From Bryobacterales bacterium (lineage in GTDB: Bacteria > Acidobacteriota > Terriglobia > Bryobacterales > Bryobacteraceae), in assembly GCA_003164075.1 (NCBI GenBank), contig PLRZ01000369.1, positions 1,089-6,528 on the forward strand: a stretch of DNA of 5,440 bases. The letters run 5' to 3'. Below, piece by piece: positions 1 to 5,440 of the stretch. The position numbers were made by a program, and so were the translations under genes. Under the pieces are notes generated by a model that ran no database searches, had not been told where the DNA came from, and saw only the letters and a program-made list of their open reading frames with translations. Numbering within the stretch: position 1 is the stretch's first letter; each line of letters opens with the position of its first letter.

Positions 1-59
1 ACGAGTGCTCGTGTCCCGAAAGAGCCGGCTAAAAGCCGGCTGCAGCCATGATTGGCTGC
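1..59. repeat. Cluster of three tandem hairpins (intergenic palindromic repeat)
   Basis: Three perfect inverted repeats follow one another. ACGAG (1-5) pairs with CTCGT (8-12) and may extend left of the window. AGCCGGCT (23-30) pairs with the identical self-complementary AGCCGGCT (34-41) around an AAA loop. GCAGCC (42-47) pairs with GGCTGC (54-59) around a 6-base loop. No T-tract follows, so this is not a classical intrinsic terminator, although it could still end transcription of a gene left of the window. The compact chain of GC-rich hairpins resembles REP-like intergenic elements, which are typically dispersed in multiple copies; copy number cannot be judged here. The stems are seen directly; the element class is inferred. 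Confidence 0.55.
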
Positions 60-413
60 CCCACGAATTATGCAGAATTCCTTCTCTGCCAAAGTAGGTG
101 ACATTGGACTGAGAGTCTGCGCCACGACGCTTGCTGCGAAGTTATTCTTGCGCGCCTCCTCTGTTCGGGCTGGTCGGCCTGCGAACTGCTCCGTCGTCCG
201 CCGGGAAAGGTGCGGACGCGGTCGGGCAGCCGAGACCAACGCCCGGCGGGATCGCTTCGGCGACATCCCTTTTGAGGGCAACGGCGGTCACTTTCAAGGA
301 GGCTATTACCAGGACTTGGCCATCGAGCGCGTACGGGAAGCGGTCGCCGTGGGTGGGAACCGCAATCTCGCCCACTTCCGCCAAGCCCCGCCGCCCTCGT
401 CTATCATCAACCT
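60..413. other. Upstream region without a recognisable gene
   Basis: About 350 bases separate the hairpin cluster from the oxidoreductase start. Reading frames run through it on both strands, including a minus-strand frame at 142-384 beginning with TTG, but none gives a recognisable protein, a convincing ribosome binding site or a domain motif. In the plus frame that starts at position 52, short NHL-like words appear (FEGNGG near 274-291, VAVGGNRNL near 340-366); these are too weak to call a gene remnant. The promoter of the downstream oxidoreductase presumably lies here, but no good -35/-10 pair stands out. Confidence 0.4.
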
Positions 414-1730
414 ATGGACCCGAAACAGCCTGTACTCCGGCGCGACATTCTCGCCGCCGCCGGCACGGTATTCACTACCTCTCTCTTCACTGGGCGGGTG
501 AAGGGCGCCAACGATCGGATCGCCATCGGCTTTCTCGGCGTCGGCACCATGGGAACCGCCGACCTGGGCTATGCCATGGAAGTGCCCGAACTGCAGCCGG
601 TCGCCATCTGCGATGTCTACCAGCCGCATCGCGACCGCGCCGCCGCTTCGGCACAGAAAGGCGGCTTCCAGGTGAAGGCCGTCGCGGACTTTCGCGAGAT
701 CCTGGCGGACCGCTCCGTCGATGCCGTGTGCATCGCCACCCCCGACCATTGGCACGCCTACATGACCGTGGAGGCTTGCAAGGCCGGCAAAGACGTCTAC
801 GTCGAAAAGCCCGCCAGCAAAGGCCCCGACGAAGGCCTCAAAATGGTGCAGGCGGCGCGCAAATACAATCGCGTGGTGCAGGCCGGCACCATGCAGCGCT
901 CCGGCGGCAACTTCCGCAAGGCCGCGGAACTCGTGGCCTCGGGCGCCCTGGGCGAAATCACGTTCTGCCACACCTTTCAAAGCGAGACCACCCGGCGCGA
1001 GCGCTACGGCAATCTGCCCGACGCCCCGGTGCCCGATGGCCTCGATTGGGATATGTGGCTCGGACCCGCGCCCGCCGTGCCGTTCAACCCCAACCGCTGG
1101 GGCGAGCGCATCGTCTTTCCCACCTTCCGCTATTTCTGGGACTATGCCGGCGGCGCCATGACCGATTGGGGCGTGCACCTCATCGACCCGTTGCACCAGT
1201 GCTTCGGCGAGGTCATGCCGAAGTCTGTCACGGCCTTGGGCGAGAAGTTCTATGTGCAGGACAACTGCGACACCCCGGACACCATGCACGCTACTTTCGA
1301 GTACCCCAAATTCCTGGTGACTTACGAGAGCCGCACGTGCAATCCCATGCCGCTGTTCGGCCTGAACCAGGGAGCCGGCACCTCCATCCACGGCACCGAA
1401 GGCAGCCTGGTTGTGAATCGGCGCGGAGTCTGGGTGATCCCCAACGCCGGCTCCAGACTGTCGGGCGCCACCTGGGAGAATATTCCGGACATGACGCCCA
1501 TGAACGTGCCGCACTGGAAGAATTTCGTCGAGTGCATCAAGACGCGGCAGAAACCCACCAGCGATATCGAGACGTGCGTGCGGTCGTCGTCGGTGTGCCA
1601 GTTGGCCAATATTTCGATGCGCGCGAAGACGCGCGTGGATTGGGACGAGGCGAATTGGACGTCGCCGCAGGAAGCCGCCAAACCCTATTTGAAGACGGTC
1701 TACCGCAGTCCCTGGAAACTGGAAGTGTAG
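414..1730 (+). CDS. Tat-exported Gfo/Idh/MocA family oxidoreductase
   Basis: This is a complete 438-residue NAD(P)-dependent sugar or cyclitol oxidoreductase of the Gfo/Idh/MocA family. The N-terminus carries a twin-arginine leader (LRRDILAAAG, residues 8-17, then a short hydrophobic stretch), so the protein is probably exported folded to the periplasm with its cofactor, as known for Zymomonas glucose-fructose oxidoreductase. The Rossmann domain starts near residue 35 with GVGTMG (42-47). D67 at the end of the second strand suggests NAD rather than NADP. TPDHWH (109-114) and EKP (131-133) are family signatures, with K132 the expected catalytic lysine. TDWGVHLID (250-258) supplies D251 and H255 with the D-x3-H spacing of the inositol dehydrogenase active site. 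The C-terminal alpha/beta domain runs intact to the end (PWKLEV). The ATG at 414 is chosen because it places the Tat motif near the N-terminus; no clear Shine-Dalgarno precedes it. The substrate cannot be told from sequence. A sugar isomerase remnant follows directly, which suggests a former two-gene operon. Confidence 0.93.
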   Translation: MDPKQPVLRRDILAAAGTVFTTSLFTGRVKGANDRIAIGFLGVGTMGTADLGYAMEVPELQPVAICDVYQPHRDRAAASAQKGGFQVKAVADFREILADRSVDAVCIATPDHWHAYMTVEACKAGKDVYVEKPASKGPDEGLKMVQAARKYNRVVQAGTMQRSGGNFRKAAELVASGALGEITFCHTFQSETTRRERYGNLPDAPVPDGLDWDMWLGPAPAVPFNPNRWGERIVFPTFRYFWDYAGGAMTDWGVHLIDPLHQCFGEVMPKSVTALGEKFYVQDNCDTPDTMHATFEYPKFLVTYESRTCNPMPLFGLNQGAGTSIHGTEGSLVVNRRGVWVIPNAGSRLSGATWENIPDMTPMNVPHWKNFVECIKTRQKPTSDIETCVRSSSVCQLANISMRAKTRVDWDEANWTSPQEAAKPYLKTVYRSPWKLEV

Positions 1731-1737
1731 TCGGATA

Positions 1738-2099
1738 GCAAAGACCGCGCATGAGAACCTGGGAGCCATCGAAAAGCTCGCCAGGGAATTCGACATTCAG
1801 ATCGCCATCCACACCCACGGGCCGGAGGATCCGAATTTCCCGACTCCGAAAGTCGTGCTGGATGCCGTGAAGGGCATGGATCCGCGCATGGATGTGGGTC
1901 ATTCCATGCGCGGGGGAGCGGATGTAGTGCAAGAGATCGTAAACGCCGGACCGCGTCTCCTGGATGTGCATTTCAAGGATCTGAAGGATGGCAAGGTCAA
2001 AGAGAGCCAGTGCGATGTGGGCGAAGGCGTGATGCCGGTGCGGGAATGCTACATTCCTTCGGCTATATGAAGGGCGTGCTGGCCGGTTTGGCGGGCTAA
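1738..2099 (+). pseudogene. Remnant of xylose-isomerase-like TIM-barrel sugar isomerase/epimerase
   Basis: Translation from 1738 in the frame of position 1741 reads AKTAHENLGAIEKLA, then IAIHTHGPEDPNFPTP, DVGHSMRGGADVVQEI, LLDVHFKDLKDGK and CDVGEGVMPV. These are typical of the C-terminal half of sugar phosphate isomerase/epimerase proteins of the AP-endonuclease-2/xylose-isomerase-like barrel superfamily, whose metal ligands sit on motifs such as HxH, DxGH and HxKD. After MPV the frame soon ends at TGA (2068-2070). In another frame, 2043-2099 reads GMLHSFGYMKGVLAGLAG and stop, which I recognise as the usual end of this family. A frame-changing deletion of roughly 30-40 codons, including the final barrel strand and its expected metal-binding glutamate, therefore lies near 2040-2046. 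The N-terminal half (around 200 residues) is also absent: homology begins 7 bases after the oxidoreductase stop. DPRMDVGH looks about four residues short of the usual DPR-x-GLCI-DVGH form. The GTG at 1855 could start a 71-residue peptide, but this is unlikely to be functional. The pairing with a Gfo/Idh/MocA gene suggests an ancestral sugar-metabolism operon. Confidence 0.82.
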
Positions 2100-2130
2100 G
2101 AACGGCTCGTCAGAAGTTCGCTGACTTAGC
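2095..2130 (+). other. Imperfect stem structure overlapping the pseudogene stop
   Basis: GCTAAG (2095-2100, containing the TAA) pairs with CTTAGC (2125-2130). Inside it TCAG (2110-2113) pairs with CTGA (2121-2124) around a 7-base loop, leaving a 9-base bulge on the left arm. No T-run follows, so it is at best a weak or factor-assisted terminator left over from the decayed gene. The base pairing is seen directly; any function is inferred. Confidence 0.25.
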
Positions 2131-2343
2131 ACGAAGTATGGATATTCGAGAACAGTTACGAGTAAGCCGTGCCGCGCGTCGCGGTCAGCGCTTCGTTGTG
2201 GTTAATTCCAACAACTTTCGCACGATTCGATAATGGCATCTCGGAGATACTTAGTACTCCAAACGCTTACTGTAGAACCGAGAGGCACCTAAACAACGAT
2301 CGGTAAGACGCCCGGGACGTATAGCCGTGCTAGCTTTTAGTAA
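2131..2343. other. AT-richer intergenic region upstream of the large surface protein
   Basis: This stretch is visibly less GC-rich than its surroundings and has stops in all plus frames. It presumably carries the promoter and 5' leader of the downstream gene. One weak sigma70-like pair is TTCCAA (2206-2211) and GATAAT (2229-2234) with 17-base spacing; the -35 matches consensus at only three positions. An imperfect inverted repeat, GTTGT (2195-2199) with ACAAC (2211-2215), overlaps the putative -35 and could be an operator, but is short enough to be chance. A 31-codon ATG frame (2138-2233) lacks a good ribosome site and resembles nothing I know. Confidence 0.4.
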
Positions 2344-5300
2344 GTGAGATTGAATTCACTTCTACGGGTTCCAATAATCACACGGGTAACTGTGCTGGGG
2401 TGGATCGTGCTTCTCCTGTCCACCGCGGCAGCGGGCATCGCTCAGACTTCCAGCGCCGGCAATATCGCAGCCCTGCGTCAAGCCTTCTACCGCGCGCCGT
2501 ACTCGCTGAAGGATTCAGGCCATGGAACCTACGGCGGCGTGAACCCCGCGCAGCACTTGCGGCTCGAGTTTAGCCGGCAGGAAGCACGTCTCATCCATCC
2601 CGATGGTACCCTCGTCTTCCAATTGACCGGATATGGGTATGGCGATCGACTGCGCAAGCCGGCGGACGCCAGGTTGGCCGGCGCGGACGGTCGAGTGGAG
2701 TATCGGCGGGGCGATCTCACCGAATGGTACGTGAACCGGCCGGAAGGGCTGGAGCAGGGTTTTACTCTGGCCCGCCGTCCCGGAGCGGCTGGCGGAAACG
2801 ACCCACTGGTGATCTCCTTCGACGTGGCCGGAGGGCTGGAACCGTCCCAAAAAGCGGACGATGGCGCGCTACTGTTCGGGTCGGCTGACGGCATGGTGTT
2901 GCGTTACGCAGGCCTGACGGCAGTGGACGCACGCGGGCGCGTTTTTCCGTCGCGGATGGAGGTGCGGGGCAGTGAGATTCGGCTGATCGTGGAAGACCGT
3001 CTGGCTGAATACCCCCTGGTGGTCGACCCTACGTGGAGCCAGGCGCAGGAACTGACGGCGCCCGATGGCGCGGCGGGCGACCGCTTCGGCTACGCGGTTT
3101 CGGTGAGCGGCGATACCGCGGTGATCGGGGCCGCTTACCAGCACAACGAACAGGGGGGCGCGTACGTATTTGTGCGCAGCGCCGGCGCGTGGAGCCTGCA
3201 GCAGGAATTGTCGGCCGCGGATGGCGCGGCGGGCGACGGTTTCGGTTGGTCCGTCTCGGTGACCGGGGACACGGCGCTCATCGGCGCTCCGAATAAGAAC
3301 AACGGTCAGGGAGCCGCGTACGTGTTTGTGCGTAGCGGGGGCGTGTGGAACCTGCAACAGGAGTTGTCGGCCGCGGACGGCGCGGCGAGCGACGGTTTCG
3401 GCAGCTCGGTTTCGGTGACCGGGGACACGGGGCTGGTCGGCGCTCCGAATAAGACCGGCATTCGCGGCGCCGCGTATGTGTTTGTGCGTACCGGCGGGGC
3501 GTGGAGCCAGCAGCAGGAGTTGACCGCTTCCGATGGCGCAGGGAATGACCGCTTCGGCGCATCGGTTTCAATCGGTGGGGACACGTCGGTCATCGGAGCC
3601 TATAACAAGAACAACGCTCAGGGAGCCGCGTATGTCTTCACGCGCAGCAGTGGGTCGTGGAGTCAGCAACAGAAGTTGACCGCATCCGACGGCGCGGCGG
3701 GCAACCAATTTGGCTGGTCCGTTTCGGTGAGCGGGGAAACCGCGGTCATTGGGGCTCCTGGCAGCGTCATGAATGGGATTCTCCAGGGATCCGCGTACGC
3801 GTTTGGGAGCAGCGCGGGCCAGTGGACCCAGCAGCAGGAGTTGACGGCATCCGACGGCGCCGTGAACGACCGATTCGGCTACTCCGTTTCGGTGAGCGGG
3901 AACACCGCCATCGTGGGGGCGTTTCAGAAGAATAATACATACGGAGCCGCGTATGGGTTTGTGTGGAACGCAGGCGGCTGGAATCGGCAGCAGAAGTTCA
4001 CCGCTTCCGATGGCGCACTGTTGGCGTATTTCGGATCGTCGGTTTCCGTGAGCGGGGACACCGCGGTTATCGGCGCTCCTGGCGGAGCGATTCATTCTTC
4101 CGCCCAGGGCGCGGCGTACGTATTCGCGCGCCAGACGCTGGGCACAAACTCCCTATTGGTTGGCAGCGCGGCGGGGGCGTCATCCGTGGTGCTTTCCTCC
4201 GGGAGTCCCTGGACTGCTATCGCCAACGACTCCTTTCTACACATTTCCGCCGGAAGCGCCAGCGGCACGGGCAGCGCAGTCGCGATATTCACCTACGATG
4301 CCTTCGCCGGCACGGGATCGCGAACGGGCACCCTGACCATCGCCGGACAAACGGTCACCGTGACCCAGGCGGGAACCAACTATATCGAACCGGGCGGGAT
4401 GACCACGCTGGTGTCGTCGGGATTATCGGAACCTGGAGGGGTCGCGGTGGACTCTTCCGGCAACGTCTACCTCGCGGATACCTTCAACAACGCCATCAAG
4501 GAGTGGAGCCCATCGACCCAGCAAGTGACGACACTCGTGTCCTCCGGGCTGCTCCATCCTCCGGCAGTGGCGGTGGACGGCTCCGGCAACGTTTACGTCG
4601 CGGCTAGTTTTGACAACGCCATCACGGAGTGGAGCGCGTCGACACAGCAGACGGCTACCGTGGTGTCTACCGGCCTCAACGTCCCTGTCGCGGTGACGGT
4701 GGACGGCTTCGGCAACCTTTACATCGCGGATCATAACAGCAACAGCATCGAAGAGTGGAGCGCCTCCACCGGGCAGGTGACCACCCTGGTGTCCGGGCTG
4801 AACGGTCCCTTTGGAGCGGCGGTGGATGGCCTCGGTAACGTGTATTTCTCGGATTTCTACAACAACGCCGTCAAAGAGTGGAGCGCCTCCACAGGGCAGG
4901 TGACCACCCTGGTGTCCACAGGGCTGAACGGTCCTTACGGAGTGGCGGTGGACGGCGCCGGCAACGTCTACATCGCGGATTACGATAACAACGCCATCAA
5001 GGAGTGGAGCGCCTCCACCGGGCAGGTAACAACGCTGGTGTCTGCGGGGCTGGCCAATCCTTCGGCCGCGGCGGTGGACGGCGCCGGTAACATCTACATT
5101 GCCGACACTTACAACAACGCCATCAAAGAAATGCCGTACGCCTTTACCGGGCCGGCTAACTTGTCCGAGCCTTCTTCGGCCGGGTCAGACTCGCTGCTTC
5201 CGGTGCTTCCCTCCACTATGTCTCTTGCGGGGATCTTCGCGCCGGCGAGCGACCAGAGTTGGCTCACCATCGGGACCATCGCCAACGGCGTCATCGGTTT

Positions 5301-5440
5301 CTCGTTTGCGGCAAACACGTCCGCATCCGCCCGCACGGCGCACATTACGGTACTGGGCCGGCAGATCGCGGTAACGCAGAACGGATTGGCGGCCCAGAGC
5401 ATCTCTTTCGGAACGCTGTCGAGCCAGGTGTTGGGCGCCC
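2344..5440 (+). CDS. Large secreted FG-GAP / BACON / NHL multi-domain protein (3' end outside window)
   Basis: One frame stays open from just after an in-frame TAA (2341-2343) to the window end, giving at least 1032 residues with no stop. No ATG is available near the start. GTG 2344, TTG 2350 and GTG 2392 are the candidates. I choose 2344 as the longest, although TTG 2350 has a slightly better purine-rich leader (AAGTGAGA). From 2344 the N-terminus is a good Sec signal peptide: arginines at 2, 8 and 14, a hydrophobic core near 15-30, and likely cleavage after GIA (33). Residues about 35-231 form a beta-rich domain ending in LVVDPTW (225-231), a motif that commonly precedes repeat regions in acidobacterial surface proteins. 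Then come seven FG-GAP-type repeats (235-597), a BACON-like domain (600-677), six NHL-type repeats (687-931), a second BACON-like domain (938-1015), and the start of another module (SISFGTLSSQVLGA). No catalytic motif is seen. The likely role is extracellular binding, adhesion or scaffolding; this is inferred from domain types only. It appears to have its own transcription unit. Confidence 0.9.
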   Translation, partial: MRLNSLLRVPIITRVTVLGWIVLLLSTAAAGIAQTSSAGNIAALRQAFYRAPYSLKDSGHGTYGGVNPAQHLRLEFSRQEARLIHPDGTLVFQLTGYGYGDRLRKPADARLAGADGRVEYRRGDLTEWYVNRPEGLEQGFTLARRPGAAGGNDPLVISFDVAGGLEPSQKADDGALLFGSADGMVLRYAGLTAVDARGRVFPSRMEVRGSEIRLIVEDRLAEYPLVVDPTWSQAQELTAPDGAAGDRFGYAVSVSGDTAVIGAAYQHNEQGGAYVFVRSAGAWSLQQELSAADGAAGDGFGWSVSVTGDTALIGAPNKNNGQGAAYVFVRSGGVWNLQQELSAADGAASDGFGSSVSVTGDTGLVGAPNKTGIRGAAYVFVRTGGAWSQQQELTASDGAGNDRFGASVSIGGDTSVIGAYNKNNAQGAAYVFTRSSGSWSQQQKLTASDGAAGNQFGWSVSVSGETAVIGAPGSVMNGILQGSAYAFGSSAGQWTQQQELTASDGAVNDRFGYSVSVSGNTAIVGAFQKNNTYGAAYGFVWNAGGWNRQQKFTASDGALLAYFGSSVSVSGDTAVIGAPGGAIHSSAQGAAYVFARQTLGTNSLLVGSAAGASSVVLSSGSPWTAIANDSFLHISAGSASGTGSAVAIFTYDAFAGTGSRTGTLTIAGQTVTVTQAGTNYIEPGGMTTLVSSGLSEPGGVAVDSSGNVYLADTFNNAIKEWSPSTQQVTTLVSSGLLHPPAVAVDGSGNVYVAASFDNAITEWSASTQQTATVVSTGLNVPVAVTVDGFGNLYIADHNSNSIEEWSASTGQVTTLVSGLNGPFGAAVDGLGNVYFSDFYNNAVKEWSASTGQVTTLVSTGLNGPYGVAVDGAGNVYIADYDNNAIKEWSASTGQVTTLVSAGLANPSAAAVDGAGNIYIADTYNNAIKEMPYAFTGPANLSEPSSAGSDSLLPVLPSTMSLAGIFAPASDQSWLTIGTIANGVIGFSFAANTSASARTAHITVLGRQIAVTQNGLAAQSISFGTLSSQVLGA
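3046..4134 (+). repeat. Seven FG-GAP-type protein repeats (predicted seven-bladed beta-propeller)
   Basis: Units start at 3046, 3202, 3358, 3514, 3670, 3835 and 3991. Units 1-4 and 6 are exactly 156 bases (52 residues), and unit 5 is 165 bases because of a three-residue insertion (around GSVMNGIL). The shared pattern is QELTASDGA, then DRFGYSVSVSGDTAVIGAP, then GAAYVFVRS and a W before the next unit. This matches the FG-GAP_2 style of integrin-alpha-like propeller repeats. The canonical DxDxDG calcium loop of classical FG-GAP units is not present, so calcium binding is doubtful. Unit 7 ends without the W-S-x-Q-Q linker and passes into the BACON-like domain. Seven units match the blade number of integrin-type propellers, so the set could form one closed propeller. 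Confidence 0.88.
4141..4374 (+). other. BACON-like domain 1 (protein domain)
   Basis: Residues about 600-677 of the large protein. The pattern is SSGSPWTAIANDSFLHIS, a glycine-rich turn, a strand (AVAIFTYDAF), then RTGTLTIAGQTVTVTQAG. This is the usual layout of BACON (Bacteroidetes-associated carbohydrate-binding often N-terminal) immunoglobulin-like domains, which end in an R-x-G-T-x-T-x-x-G and T-V-T-Q signature. It lies between the two repeat arrays and probably acts as a spacer or ligand-binding module. Carbohydrate binding is only a family association. Confidence 0.72.
4402..5136 (+). repeat. Six NHL-type protein repeats (predicted six-bladed beta-propeller)
   Basis: Units start at 4402, 4528, 4654, 4780, 4903 and 5029. 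Each is 126 bases (42 residues) except unit 4, which is 123 bases because it has VSGL instead of VSTGL; the last unit is cut short where KEW becomes KEM. The shared pattern is TTLVSTGLNGP, then GVAVDGAGNVYIAD, then NNAIKEWSASTGQV. The VAVDGxGNxYIAD core is diagnostic of NHL repeats. Six units match the blade number of well-studied NHL propellers. The linkers at 4753-4794 and 4876-4917 are almost identical at DNA level (one base difference), and 5002-5043 is close, which indicates recent duplication or gene conversion. Confidence 0.9.
5155..5388 (+). other. BACON-like domain 2 (protein domain)
   Basis: Residues about 938-1015 of the large protein. The visible pattern is LPVLPSTMSLAGIFAPASDQ, SWLTIGTI, a strand (VIGFSFAANTSA), then RTAHITVLGRQIAVTQNG. 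It shares the W-L-T-I and terminal V-T-Q-x-G signatures with the first BACON-like domain but is otherwise well diverged, so it is not a recent copy. The following residues, SISFGTLSSQVLGA, begin a different module of a kind often found in acidobacterial surface proteins, and the gene continues past the window. Confidence 0.68.

Noticed and set aside
142..384. 80-codon minus-strand frame in the upstream region with plausible codon use
   Set aside because: TTG start, no ribosome binding site and no recognisable family; left as part of the gene-free region.
131..1738. 535-codon plus-strand frame overlapping the oxidoreductase
   Set aside because: It is a shifted frame of the oxidoreductase: arginine-rich, with no domain motifs, while the frame from 414 carries every family signature.
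306..1796. 496-codon minus-strand frame opposite the oxidoreductase
   Set aside because: It is the antisense shadow of a high-GC3 gene, with no recognisable motif.
1855..2070. 71-residue plus-strand gene starting at GTG
   Set aside because: Its sequence is the middle of a larger sugar isomerase; homology continues upstream to about 1738 and resumes in another frame downstream, so it is part of a pseudogene.
2138..2233. 31-codon ATG frame between the pseudogene and the surface-protein gene
   Set aside because: It has only a weak purine-rich leader, an arginine-rich product and no known similarity; chance is likely.
2206..2234. Sigma70-like promoter TTCCAA-17-GATAAT
   Set aside because: The -35 box matches at only three of six positions and promoter consensus in the presumed phylum is uncertain; mentioned in the intergenic entry but not called.
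3278..4095. Several minus-strand frames within the FG-GAP region
   Set aside because: They repeat with the same 156-base period as the plus-strand gene and are its antisense shadows.
3046..4134. Periodic repeats considered as a CRISPR or DNA satellite array
   Set aside because: The period is a multiple of three, substitutions preserve the protein, and there is no short constant repeat with unique spacers; it encodes protein repeats.

Overview
The window looks like a chromosomal fragment from a GC-rich soil bacterium. The best guess is Acidobacteriota, close to Solibacter/Bryobacter. The basis is the combination of a Tat-exported Gfo/Idh/MocA oxidoreductase, a sugar-isomerase-like neighbour, and a giant secreted protein mixing FG-GAP, BACON and NHL modules. 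This is inferred from gene style, not from a marker gene.

Layout from left to right. Positions 1-59 hold three back-to-back hairpins, resembling an intergenic palindromic repeat or the end of an upstream transcription unit. Positions 60-413 have no convincing gene. Positions 414-1730 encode a complete, intact Gfo/Idh/MocA-type NAD(P)-dependent oxidoreductase with a twin-arginine leader. Only 7 bases after its stop begins a decayed remnant (about 1738-2099) of a xylose-isomerase-like TIM-barrel sugar isomerase/epimerase. Its N-terminal part is missing, and a frame-changing deletion near the C-terminus joins 'GEGVMPV' to the family's last residues in another frame. Positions 2100-2343 are a more AT-rich intergenic stretch with an imperfect stem structure at its left edge. 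From about 2344 to the window end runs a very large secreted protein, open at the right edge.

The large protein has a signal peptide, an N-terminal beta-rich domain of about 190 residues ending in LVVDPTW, seven FG-GAP-type repeats, a BACON-like domain, six NHL-type repeats, a second BACON-like domain, and the first residues of a further module. The repeat counts fit a seven-bladed and a six-bladed beta-propeller, each followed by a BACON-like spacer. It is probably a cell-surface or secreted binding/adhesion protein; no catalytic motif is visible.

The oxidoreductase and the isomerase remnant probably descend from a two-gene sugar-modification unit of which only the first gene survives. Nothing links this pair functionally to the large surface protein. 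I see no CRISPR array, tRNA, rRNA, transposase or phage gene. The points most worth a second look are the multi-deletion pseudogene and the double-propeller architecture with near-identical NHL units.
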